The notes below the pieces were generated by a model. The model did no database searches and was not told where the DNA came from. It saw only the letters and a list, made by a program, of their open reading frames with translations. From positions 62,001-126,000 of the forward strand of contig NZ_JOAI01000001.1 in the NCBI RefSeq assembly GCF_000717715.1: a stretch of DNA of 64,000 nucleotides, given 5' to 3'. This document shows positions 24,331-31,405 of this stretch, one piece after another. The translations under genes were made by a program, and so were the position numbers. This stretch comes from Streptomyces sp. NRRL B-24484 (lineage in GTDB: Bacteria; Actinomycetota; Actinomycetes; Streptomycetales; Streptomycetaceae). The first letter of the stretch is position 1. Every line of letters starts with the position of its first letter.

Positions 24331-24371
24331 GTGCGGGGCGGTCCGGGGCGGTACGGGGGCGGTACGGGGGG
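24331..24371. repeat. G-rich 10-11-bp repeats, possible G-quadruplex
   Basis: Four units (GTGCGGGGCG, GTCCGGGGCG, GTACGGGGGCG, GTACGGGGGG) give four runs of at least four G on the plus strand separated by about six bases, meeting the usual quadruplex pattern. It lies in the untranslated leader of the lipoprotein operon, G-rich strand as template. Confidence 0.6.
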
Positions 24372-24420
24372 TGGCGCAGAAGGGCGCCCCGGCGGTGCGG
24401 CGGGGGGTCCGGCCGTACTG

Positions 24421-24434
24421 TCGAAGCGCTTCAA
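24421..24434 (-). promoter_or_regulatory. LacI-type operator O1 of the ABC/GH42/GH95 operon
   Basis: TCGAAGCGCTTCAA, a palindrome with the central GC typical of LacI/GalR operators and one arm mismatch. A leftward promoter precedes it: TTGTGC (plus strand 24468-24473), 17-bp spacer, TAGCCT (24445-24450), placing the operator around +5 to +18. Confidence 0.8.
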
Positions 24435-24646
24435 CGTGGCGCCGAGGCTAGGCCAGCCGCGGCCGTCGCACAAGGGTTTGCACGTGCTTCACGGTTCAGG
24501 ACTTGACGGCGACACAGGCCGTGCGACCGCTTCGGGACAGCCACCTGCGACCCTGTCGAATCGGTCTGGACCAGCGGGAACACCGTAAGCGGCGGACCCG
24601 GGACGGCGACCGGCCGTCTTGACAGCCTGCGACGCCACTGCCAATT

Positions 24647-24660
24647 TCGAAGCGCTTCGA
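24647..24660 (+). promoter_or_regulatory. LacI-type operator O2 of the GH3 gene
   Basis: TCGAAGCGCTTCGA, a perfect 14-bp palindrome, follows a TTGACA (24619-24624) at the distance where -10 and start point are expected, so a bound repressor would block initiation. The repressor is not encoded nearby. Confidence 0.85.
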
Positions 24661-24715
24661 CCGACCACCTCATGAAGCATCAGCTCCGCCCCCGTGCCGC
24701 ACCGGAGGACCATCC

Positions 24716-27535
24716 ATGCCCGACGCCCCTTACCGCGACGCCCGGCTGCCCGCCCGCCGGCGGGTCGAGGACCTCCTGGCGAGGCTCACCACCGACGAGA
24801 AGATCGCCCTGCTGCACCAGCACGCGCCCGCCGTCCCCCGGCTCGGACTGGCCGCCCACACCACCGGCACCGAGGCGCTGCACGGCGTGTCCTGGCTCGG
24901 CCCGGCCACGTCCTTCCCGCAGGCGGTCGGCCTCGGCGCCACCTGGGACCGCGCGCTGCTGCGCCGGGTCGGCGAGGCGGTCGCCACCGAGGTCCGCGCC
25001 TTCCACGAGCGGCCCGCCGCGCCCGGCCGCGCCCGGATCGGCCTCAACGTCTGGGCGCCCGTGGTCAATCCGCTGCGCCACCCGCTCTGGGGCCGCAACG
25101 AGGAGGGCTACGCCGAGGACCCGCTGCTGACCGCCGAACTCGCCACCGCCTACACCGGCGGCCTGCGCGGCGACCACCCCGTGCACTGGCGCACCGCGCC
25201 CACCCTCAAGCACTTCCTCGGCTACAACAACGAGACCGACCGCACCACCAGCTCCTCCGACCTGCCGCCGCGCGTCCTGCACGAGTACGAACTGCCGTGC
25301 TACCGCGGCCCGGTGGAGGCCGGTGCGGTGGCCGCCGTGATGCCCTCGTACAACCTGGTCAACGGCCGGCCCGCGCACCTCACCCCCTACCTGAAGGAGG
25401 AGCTGCGGCAGTGGAAGAACGGCGCCGACCTGCTGGTCTGCAGCGACGCCGAGGCGCCGTCCAACCTGGTGGCCGCCCAGCGGTGGTCCGCCGACCACGC
25501 CGAGGCGCACGCCGCCGCGCTGCGTGCCGGGGTGGACAGCTTCACCGACCACGGCACCGACTCCCCCGTCACCACCGCCCGGCTCACCGAGGCACTGCGG
25601 CGCGGCCTGATCACCGAGGCGGAGATCGACGCCGCGGTCGGCCGGCAGCTGCTGATGCGGATCAACTGCGGCGAACTCGACCCGGAGCTCGACCCGTACG
25701 CCGGCACCGGCCAGGACGTGGTCGGCTGCGAGGCGCACCGCCGGCTCGCCCGGCAGGCCGCCCGGCAGGCCGTGGTGCTGCTGCGCAACGAGGGCGGCCT
25801 GCTGCCGCTGCCCGCCGACGGCACCCTCGCCGTGCTCGGTCCGCTCGGCGACGACGTGCTGCGCGACTGGTACAGCGGCTCGCTGCTGCACCGCACCACC
25901 CTGCTCGACGCCCTGCGCGAACGGCTCGGCGCCGACCGGGTGCTGTACGCCGACGGCCTGGACCGGATCGCACTGCGCTCCGCCGCCACCGGCCGCTACC
26001 TCTCGGCCGCCCCCGACGGCACCCTCGCCGTCTCGGCCGGGCACGTCGGCGGGCACGAGGGCTTCGCCGTCCAGGACTGGGGCCACGGCGTCACCACCCT
26101 GCAGGCCCACGACGGCCGCTACCTGACCAAGGACGGCTACGGACTGCTCGCCGCCACCGCCGACCACCCCGACGAGTGGGTCGTCCAGGAGACCTTCCGG
26201 CTGGAGCGCGGCGAGGACGGCCGGGTGCGCGTCCAGCACCTCGGCAGCGGCCACTGGGTGGCCCTCGCCGCCGGCAGCGACGCCCTGACCACCCACGCGA
26301 CCTCCCGCGAGCAGGCCGAGCCGTTCACCGTCCGCACCGTCTCGGCCGGTGCCGAGCGGGCCGCCGCTCTCGCCGCCGCGGCCGGCACGGTGGTCGTCGT
26401 GGTCGGCAACGACCCGCACGTCAACGGCCGGGAGACCGAGGACCGCACCGACCTGGCCCTGCCGCCGCAGCAGGAGGAGGTGCTGCGCGCGGCCCGCGCC
26501 GCCAACCCGCGGACCGTCCTCGCCCTGGTCAGCAGCTACCCGTACGCGCACGAGCGGGCCGCCGCCGACGTCCCGGCCGTGCTGTGGACGGCGCACGGCG
26601 GCCAGGAGGGCGGCGCGGCCCTCGCCGACGTGCTGCTCGGCGACCACAACCCGTCGGGCCGGCTGCCGCAGACCTGGTACCGCGCCGACCAGCCGCTGCC
26701 CGGGCTGCTGGACTACGACGTCATCACCGCCCGCAGCACCTACCTCTACCTCGACGAGGAGCCGCTGCACCCCTTCGGCCACGGCCTCTCCTACACCGAG
26801 TTCCGCTACGGCGCGCTGACCGCCGCCGTCGACGGCGACCACGCCCTCGCGGAGCTGACCGTCGCCAACCGCGGCCCCCGCGCCGGCGCCGAGGTCGTCC
26901 AGCTGTACGGCCGTGCGCACGACGCCCCGGTCGCCACCCCGCTGCGGCGGCTGGTCGGCTTCGAGCGGATCGAGCTCGCCCCGGGCGAGGAGCGGCGGGT
27001 CGCCTTCCGCGTCGCGCTCACCGCGCTCGGCCGCTTCGACCCGGGGCACGGCCGCTGGACGGTCGACCCGGGCCGGTACACCCTCGCCGCCGGCGCCTCC
27101 AGTGCCGACCTGCGGGCCGCCGCCGAGCTCGCCCTGACCGGCCCGCCCGTACCGCCCCGCCCCGGGCTCGCAGGCCCGATCGCCGCCCGGGACTTCGACG
27201 AGGCGGCGGGCGTCCGGCTGGTCGAGCGCACCCGCGGGGGCGGCGAGGCGGTGGCGGGCGGAGGCGCCGCCCCGGCCCGACTCGGCTACCGCGCCGTGGA
27301 CTTCGGCGACGGCGCGACCCGCGCCGAGCTCACCGTCGCCCGCGGGGCGGCCGGTCCGGCCGCCGTCGAGCTGCACCTGGCCGGCGCGGTCACCCGGATC
27401 GAGGTGCCCGGCACCGGCGGCCGGCACGCCTGGACGACCGTCCGGGCCGACCTCGCCGCGCCCGCCAAGGGTGTCCACGAGCTGCGGATCGTGCTGCGCG
27501 GCACACTGCGGCTGGCCGAGGTCGCCTTCGGCTGA
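24716..27535 (+). CDS. GH3 beta-glycosidase with inserted beta-trefoil and C-terminal CBM6-like module
   Basis: 939 residues, no signal peptide. N-terminal GH3 barrel (about 20-330) with the nucleophile Asp in ADLLVCSDAEAPSNL; beta-sandwich domain (about 350-420 and 530-690; VVVVGNDPHVNGRETEDRTDLALPPQQ). Between its halves, residues about 420-530 (IALRSAATGRYLSAAPDGT...LQAHDGRYLTKDGYGLL) form a fascin/ricin-like trefoil, in the position where PA14 is usually inserted. FnIII-like domain follows, and about 830-939 resembles CBM6. Likely beta-glucosidase or beta-xylosidase acting on the oligosaccharides imported by the divergent operon. Confidence 0.88.
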   Translation: MPDAPYRDARLPARRRVEDLLARLTTDEKIALLHQHAPAVPRLGLAAHTTGTEALHGVSWLGPATSFPQAVGLGATWDRALLRRVGEAVATEVRAFHERPAAPGRARIGLNVWAPVVNPLRHPLWGRNEEGYAEDPLLTAELATAYTGGLRGDHPVHWRTAPTLKHFLGYNNETDRTTSSSDLPPRVLHEYELPCYRGPVEAGAVAAVMPSYNLVNGRPAHLTPYLKEELRQWKNGADLLVCSDAEAPSNLVAAQRWSADHAEAHAAALRAGVDSFTDHGTDSPVTTARLTEALRRGLITEAEIDAAVGRQLLMRINCGELDPELDPYAGTGQDVVGCEAHRRLARQAARQAVVLLRNEGGLLPLPADGTLAVLGPLGDDVLRDWYSGSLLHRTTLLDALRERLGADRVLYADGLDRIALRSAATGRYLSAAPDGTLAVSAGHVGGHEGFAVQDWGHGVTTLQAHDGRYLTKDGYGLLAATADHPDEWVVQETFRLERGEDGRVRVQHLGSGHWVALAAGSDALTTHATSREQAEPFTVRTVSAGAERAAALAAAAGTVVVVVGNDPHVNGRETEDRTDLALPPQQEEVLRAARAANPRTVLALVSSYPYAHERAAADVPAVLWTAHGGQEGGAALADVLLGDHNPSGRLPQTWYRADQPLPGLLDYDVITARSTYLYLDEEPLHPFGHGLSYTEFRYGALTAAVDGDHALAELTVANRGPRAGAEVVQLYGRAHDAPVATPLRRLVGFERIELAPGEERRVAFRVALTALGRFDPGHGRWTVDPGRYTLAAGASSADLRAAAELALTGPPVPPRPGLAGPIAARDFDEAAGVRLVERTRGGGEAVAGGGAAPARLGYRAVDFGDGATRAELTVARGAAGPAAVELHLAGAVTRIEVPGTGGRHAWTTVRADLAAPAKGVHELRIVLRGTLRLAEVAFG

Positions 27536-27540
27536 GCCGA

Positions 27541-27576
27541 GTGCCGGCCCCGCGGCGGTCGTTGCGGGGCCGGCAC
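27541..27576 (+). terminator. Terminator of the GH3 gene
   Basis: Perfect 13-bp stem (27541-27553 with 27564-27576), 10-nt loop, 5 nt after the stop. Confidence 0.85.
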
Positions 27577-27667
27577 TTGGCGATCCGCGCACGGATCGCG
27601 CACGGAGGGTGCACGGACCGTCCGAGCCCTCCCCGGGCGCGCACCCGCTCCGGCAGGATCGGCCCCC

Positions 27668-28330
27668 ATGACCGCCAGGATTCTCATTCACACCCGCAAC
27701 CTGCTCTTCCCGCACGAGTCCGTCGTGGACGGCGTGCGCGCGCTGCGCGAACTCGGCGCGGACCACGGCTTCGACGTGGACGCCACCGACCAGCCCTCGG
27801 AGTTCCGCCCGGGCTCGCTGCGCCGCTACGCCGCCGTGGTCTTCCTCTCCACCGGCGGCGACGTGCTGGACGAGCCGGGCCGGGACGCCCTGCGGGCCCA
27901 CCTCGGCGCCGGGAACGGCTGGATGGGCGTGCACTGCGCGGCCGGCACCGAGATGGAGTGGCCCTGGTACGAGGGCCTGGTCGGCGCCCGCTTCCACAGC
28001 CACCCGCCGATCCAGACCGCCACCGTCCGCACCGCCGACAGCGGCCACCCGGCCACCTCCCACCTGCCGCCCAGCTGGACGTGGACCGACGAGTGGTACA
28101 ACTTCCGCACCGACCCCCGGGAGCTCGGCGTGCGGGTGCTGCTCACCGTGGACGAGGACGGCTACGAGGGCGGGCTGATGGGCCCCGGCCACCCGATCGC
28201 CTGGTCCGGCGAGCACGACGGCGCCCCCACCTTCTATACCTCGATCGGCCACGCGCCGGAGGCCTACCGGGACGCCTGCTTCCGGGCGCACCTGCTGGGC
28301 GGTGTCCGGCATGCGCTCGGCGAGAAGTGA
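27668..28330 (+). CDS. ThuA-like (trehalose utilisation) protein
   Basis: 220 residues of the ThuA domain, a class I glutamine amidotransferase-like fold: RILIHTRNLLFPHESVVDGVRALRELG, YAAVVFLSTGGDVLDEPGRDAL, GWMGVHCAAGTE with Cys at the nucleophile-elbow-like turn, FHSHPPIQ, and WTWTDEWYNFRTDPR. ThuA proteins take part in disaccharide catabolism in rhizobia; in actinobacteria they often accompany sugar loci. Preceded by a terminator, so probably transcribed separately from GH3. Confidence 0.88.
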   Translation: MTARILIHTRNLLFPHESVVDGVRALRELGADHGFDVDATDQPSEFRPGSLRRYAAVVFLSTGGDVLDEPGRDALRAHLGAGNGWMGVHCAAGTEMEWPWYEGLVGARFHSHPPIQTATVRTADSGHPATSHLPPSWTWTDEWYNFRTDPRELGVRVLLTVDEDGYEGGLMGPGHPIAWSGEHDGAPTFYTSIGHAPEAYRDACFRAHLLGGVRHALGEK

Positions 28331-28406
28331 GAGATGCCCGGTTTGACCGATTTCCTGTGAGAGGCTGGCGGGCGCCGCAGTCGGACGAGCCCGAGGAGCA
28401 GCCCCG

Positions 28407-28880
28407 ATGTACGCCATCCACAGCCCGCTGCCCGACGCCGACCGCACCACGGTCGGCGAGGCGCTGCAGGGAGCCCTGGTTGACCTGGTCGACCTCTCAC
28501 TGGTCGGCAAGCAGTTGCACTGGAACGTGGTGGGCCCGCGCTTCCGCTCCGTCCACCTGCAGCTGGACGAGATCGTCGCGCTCGCCCGGCAGCACGCCGA
28601 CACGGTGGCCGAGCGGGCCGCCGCGATCGGCTTCCCACCGGACGGCCGGGCGCGGACCGTCGCCGACAGCAGCGGCATCACCGCCCCCGCCTCGGGCCCC
28701 GTCCAGGACGACGACACGGTGGCGGCCCTGGTCTCCGCCCTCGGCGCGGTGATCGCCCGGATGCGGCAGCGGATCGCGGCCACCGCCGAGCCGGACCCGG
28801 TCAGCCAGGACATCCTGATCGGCCTCACCGCCGACCTGGAGAAGTACTCCTGGATGGCGCAGGCCGAGCACACCGACTGA
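28407..28880 (+). CDS. Dps-family ferritin-like protein
   Basis: 157 residues forming the Dps four-helix bundle. The intersubunit ferroxidase ligands are present: H39 in GKQLHWNVVGPRF, and H50, D54 and E55 region in SVHLQLDEIVALARQHADTVAERAAAIG, followed by the conserved GFPPDGR. Oxidises and stores iron with peroxide; DNA binding is not predictable, since N-terminal lysines are absent. Convergent with the class IV aminotransferase gene. Confidence 0.9.
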   Translation: MYAIHSPLPDADRTTVGEALQGALVDLVDLSLVGKQLHWNVVGPRFRSVHLQLDEIVALARQHADTVAERAAAIGFPPDGRARTVADSSGITAPASGPVQDDDTVAALVSALGAVIARMRQRIAATAEPDPVSQDILIGLTADLEKYSWMAQAEHTD

Positions 28881-28892
28881 GCCCGCCGCGGT

Positions 28893-28928
28893 GCGGGGCC
28901 GCGCGGGGACCGCCCCGCGCGGCCCCGC
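28893..28928. terminator. Bidirectional terminator, dps/aminotransferase
   Basis: Perfect 16-bp stem (28893-28908 with 28913-28928) and 4-nt loop between convergent genes; the last base is the first base of the neighbour's stop codon. Confidence 0.88.
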
Positions 28929-29695
28929 TACAGCCGCTCCCCCGGCACCGCCGCGTACGCCGCCCGCAGCGCCGACACCACCGGGTGCGCCACCGCCAGC
29001 GGCGTCCCGTCGACGGCCGCCACCGGCCGCACCCCGACGGCGGCGTTGGTCGCGAAGGCGGCCTCGAAGCCCGCCGCACCGGTGATCCGCTCGGCCCGCC
29101 ACGGGTGGGCGGCCTGCAGCAGTTCCATGGTGGTGCCGCGCAGCTGATCGGCCGTCGGCCAGACGACCTCCGCGCCGCGGACGAAGCCGATGTTCCAGGT
29201 GCCGCCCTCGGAGACCGCCCCGGAGGCGTCGGTGAAGAGGGCGTCGTCGTAGCCGGCCGCCTGCGCCGCCCGCCGCTCGCGCAGCGCCCCGAACAGGCCG
29301 ACCCCCTTGACGTGCGGCGCGTCCCGCTCGTACCGGACGGTCCGCACCCGCAGCGGCGGCAGCTGGGCCGGCCCGGCCGGACGGGTCGTCACCAGCACCC
29401 GCGGGCTCGCCGCGGCGCCGATCCGGCCGAGGTCCAGCTCCGGGTCGAAGACGGTCACCCGCACCGTCGCGGCCCCGGCCGTCGGCGCCGCCCGGCGCGC
29501 GTACGCCCGGACGCGCTCCAGGTCGAGGGCGGTGCCGAACAGTTCGCGGCAGTCCCGCTCCAGCCGGGCGAGGTGCAGCCCGAGGCCCCTGACCAGGCCG
29601 TCCTCCACCAGCACGGTGGTGAAGTGCCCGTAGTTGGTGAGCGCCAGGGCCTGCAGCTGTGCGGCCGTGGCCGGCCGCCCGTCGAGTTCCGCCAT
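28928..29695 (-). CDS. Class IV aminotransferase family protein
   Basis: 255 residues with the fold-type IV PLP layout. The PLP lysine is in RDAPHVKGVGLFGALRERRAA, the glutamate and phosphate-binding loops in ALFTDASGAVSEGGTWNIGFV and LRGTTMELL. This corresponds to the group holding aminodeoxychorismate lyase (PabC), D-amino acid transaminase and branched-chain transaminase; actinobacterial members of this length are mostly uncharacterised. No pab gene is adjacent, so I do not assign PabC. Confidence 0.85.
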   Translation of the reverse strand: MAELDGRPATAAQLQALALTNYGHFTTVLVEDGLVRGLGLHLARLERDCRELFGTALDLERVRAYARRAAPTAGAATVRVTVFDPELDLGRIGAAASPRVLVTTRPAGPAQLPPLRVRTVRYERDAPHVKGVGLFGALRERRAAQAAGYDDALFTDASGAVSEGGTWNIGFVRGAEVVWPTADQLRGTTMELLQAAHPWRAERITGAAGFEAAFATNAAVGVRPVAAVDGTPLAVAHPVVSALRAAYAAVPGERL

Positions 29696-29779
29696 GCGCC
29701 CAGCATCGCAGCAGTCGCCGCGGTAGCCTCGGCTCGGCCCGGCGGGTACGGGCCGGCGGCGGCGACCGGTGAGGACGGC

Positions 29780-30265
29780 ATGACGGCGATCGCGGTGACC
29801 GGGCACCTGGACCTCTCCGACCGGACGGTGCCGCTGGTGCGGGAGGAGCTGCGGGCGCTGCTCGCACCGCACCGCGCAGCCGGGTTGACGGGCCTCTCCT
29901 GCCTTGCCCCCGGGGCGGACTCGCTCTTCGCCGAGGAGGTGCTCGCCGCCGGGGGGCGCCTGGTCGCCGTCCTGCCCTCGGCGCGCTACCGCCGCTGGCT
30001 GGCCGAGCCGGACCGGCCGCGGTACGACCGGCTGCTCGGCCGCGCCGCCGAGGTGGTGGTGCTGCCGCACCGGGAGCAGTCCGACGCCGCCTACCAGGCC
30101 GCCAATGCCGAACTGCTGCGCCGCGCCGACCTGGTGGTCGCGGTCTGGGACGGCCGGCCGGGGCGCGGCCTCGGCGGCACCGCCGACATGGTGGCCACCG
30201 CCCGGCGGGCCGGGGTGCCGGTGCGGGTGGTCTGGCCGGACGGCTCGGCCAGGCAGGCGGCCTGA
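29780..30265 (+). CDS. SLOG-like nucleotide-binding protein
   Basis: 161 residues of one Rossmann-like domain: MTAIAVTGHLDLSD, GLTGLSCLAPGADSLFAEEVLAAGGRLVAVLP, SDAAYQAANAELLRRADLVVAVWDGRPGRGLGGTADMVATARRAGVPV. The pattern TGHL...GAD..FAE...VVAVWDG resembles the YspA/cpYpsA branch of the SLOG superfamily, which bind nucleotides or nucleotide-derived signals. No effector domain is fused and no defence partner is next door. GAGG precedes the ATG. Confidence 0.75.
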   Translation: MTAIAVTGHLDLSDRTVPLVREELRALLAPHRAAGLTGLSCLAPGADSLFAEEVLAAGGRLVAVLPSARYRRWLAEPDRPRYDRLLGRAAEVVVLPHREQSDAAYQAANAELLRRADLVVAVWDGRPGRGLGGTADMVATARRAGVPVRVVWPDGSARQAA

Positions 30266-30268
30266 CGG

Positions 30269-30673
30269 TCAGCCGGGCAGGTTCTCGCGGATCCGCCGGG
30301 AGACGGTGAACTCCTGCAGGTCGAGGGTGCCCGGCGCGGGCACCAGGCCGGGGCCGCCGGCCCGCACCCACTCCACCACTTCGTCGATCATGTCCTCGGA
30401 GAGCACCCAGCCGAGCCAGACCGGCCGCCCGCCGGCCTGCCGCCCCTCGGTGGAGGGGCCGACCACGACGACGTTGGAGTGTCCGCAGGCGTCCAGGCAG
30501 TCCACCGCGCGGACCTTGCCCGCCGTGCCGATCCCCTCGCGCAGCCGGGCCAGCTGGCCCTGGTGGTCGACGCCGGGGTGCTTGGCCGTCGTGCCGCAGC
30601 AGCAGCCCCGGCAGACGGTGACGGTGACCGGTGCGGCCGCGGCGGGCGGCTGGCTGCGGGGACGACGGGCCAT
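30269..30673 (-). CDS. Thioredoxin-like [2Fe-2S] ferredoxin
   Basis: 134 residues. Cysteines in VTVCRGCCCGTTAKHPGVDHQGQL and VRAVDCLDACGHSNVVVV provide the four ligands of a thioredoxin-like 2Fe-2S cluster as in NuoE-related ferredoxins; WLGWVLSEDMIDEVVEWVRAGGPG is the C-terminal part of the fold. A frequent small actinobacterial protein of unknown electron partner. ATG with GGGAGGG upstream. Divergent from the CBS gene; convergent and nearly touching the SLOG gene (3-bp gap). Confidence 0.85.
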   Translation of the reverse strand: MARRPRSQPPAAAAPVTVTVCRGCCCGTTAKHPGVDHQGQLARLREGIGTAGKVRAVDCLDACGHSNVVVVGPSTEGRQAGGRPVWLGWVLSEDMIDEVVEWVRAGGPGLVPAPGTLDLQEFTVSRRIRENLPG

Positions 30674-30833
30674 GGGTTCCCTCCCTGGTGCCCGCCGCCG
30701 CGCACCGCCGAACGGGTGACGGCTCCGAGGACGGCGGACCGGTACGAACGGCGCCGCCGGAACGGTCGGCACCCGGGGAGATTCTGCCGCAGCGGGCCGC
30801 CGGCTCGGCGCGCGACCCCGGACGGGGATGCAT

Positions 30834-30849
30834 ATGGTGATCGCACCAT
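30834..30849. promoter_or_regulatory. Inverted repeat ATGGTG-N4-CACCAT
   Basis: Perfect 6-bp arms in the 240-bp region between the divergent ferredoxin and CBS genes, 65 bp before the CBS start; the surroundings (GCATATGG) are locally AT-rich. Candidate operator. Confidence 0.5.
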
Positions 30850-30913
30850 CACGCTCCGCGCACCGTCGCGGCCGCGCCCGCGGCCGCCCCCGCGGACGAC
30901 GAGAGGAACCCCC

Positions 30914-31348
30914 GTGACCACAGCCAGTGACATCATGCACCGCGGCGCCCAGTGCATCGACGCCGACCAGACTCTGATGGCCGCCGCGAAGATGATGCGC
31001 GACATGGAGGTCGGCGCCCTGCCCATCTGCGGCCCGGACGGGATGCTCAAGGGCATCATCACCGACCGGGACATCGTGGTGAAGTGTCTGGCGGCCGGCA
31101 AGGACCCGTCCACCATGATGGCGATGGACCTGGCCGGCCACCTGCACTGCGTGAAGGCCGACGACGACATGGAGGCGGTGCTCAAGAAGATGGAGCAGCA
31201 CCAGATCCGCCGGATGCCGGTGATCGAGAACGGCCGCCTGGTCGGCATGATCAGCGAGGCCGACCTCGCGATGGGCCACCGCGACGGCCAGCGCCTGACC
31301 GACCGTCAGATCATCGAGTTCATGGACAGCATCTACGTGAGCCGCTGA
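30914..31348 (+). CDS. Two-CBS-domain protein
   Basis: 144 residues, two CBS motifs (about 7-62, ASDIMHRGAQCIDADQTLMAAAKMMRDMEVGALPI; and 73-130, MAMDLAGHLHCVKADDDMEAVLKKMEQHQIRRMPVIENGRLVGMISEADLA) forming one Bateman module and a short tail. Stand-alone CBS proteins bind adenosine nucleotides and modulate a partner enzyme; the related HRP1 of mycobacteria is hypoxia-induced. GTG start with GAGAGGAA upstream. No partner enzyme is evident nearby. Confidence 0.9.
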   Translation: MTTASDIMHRGAQCIDADQTLMAAAKMMRDMEVGALPICGPDGMLKGIITDRDIVVKCLAAGKDPSTMMAMDLAGHLHCVKADDDMEAVLKKMEQHQIRRMPVIENGRLVGMISEADLAMGHRDGQRLTDRQIIEFMDSIYVSR

Positions 31349-31364
31349 CGCCGCGACGCACCCC

Positions 31365-31398
31365 GGGGCGCGGAGGACCGCAGGGTCCGCCGCGCCCC
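31365..31398. terminator. Bidirectional terminator, CBS/FAD dehydrogenase
   Basis: 15-bp stem with one A-G mismatch (31365-31379 with 31384-31398) and a 4-nt loop between convergent genes. Confidence 0.85.
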
Positions 31399-31405
31399 TC
31401 GGGCG

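Larger units (their letters stand above)
24183..24715. other. 533-bp divergent regulatory region of the glycan locus
   Basis: Contains, from left to right: the 5' leader of the lipoprotein gene with G-rich tandem units (24331-24371), operator O1 (24421-24434), a leftward promoter, then operator O2 (24647-24660) in front of the GH3 gene. No gene is apparent. Confidence 0.8.

Noticed and set aside
28928..29695. Assignment of the class IV aminotransferase as PabC
   Set aside because: Family motifs do not separate PabC from D-amino-acid or branched-chain enzymes here, and no folate or pab gene is adjacent.
29780..30265. SLOG-like protein as part of a nucleotide-signal defence system
   Set aside because: No effector, CD-NTase or TIR-type partner lies next to it; neighbours are a class IV aminotransferase and a ferredoxin.
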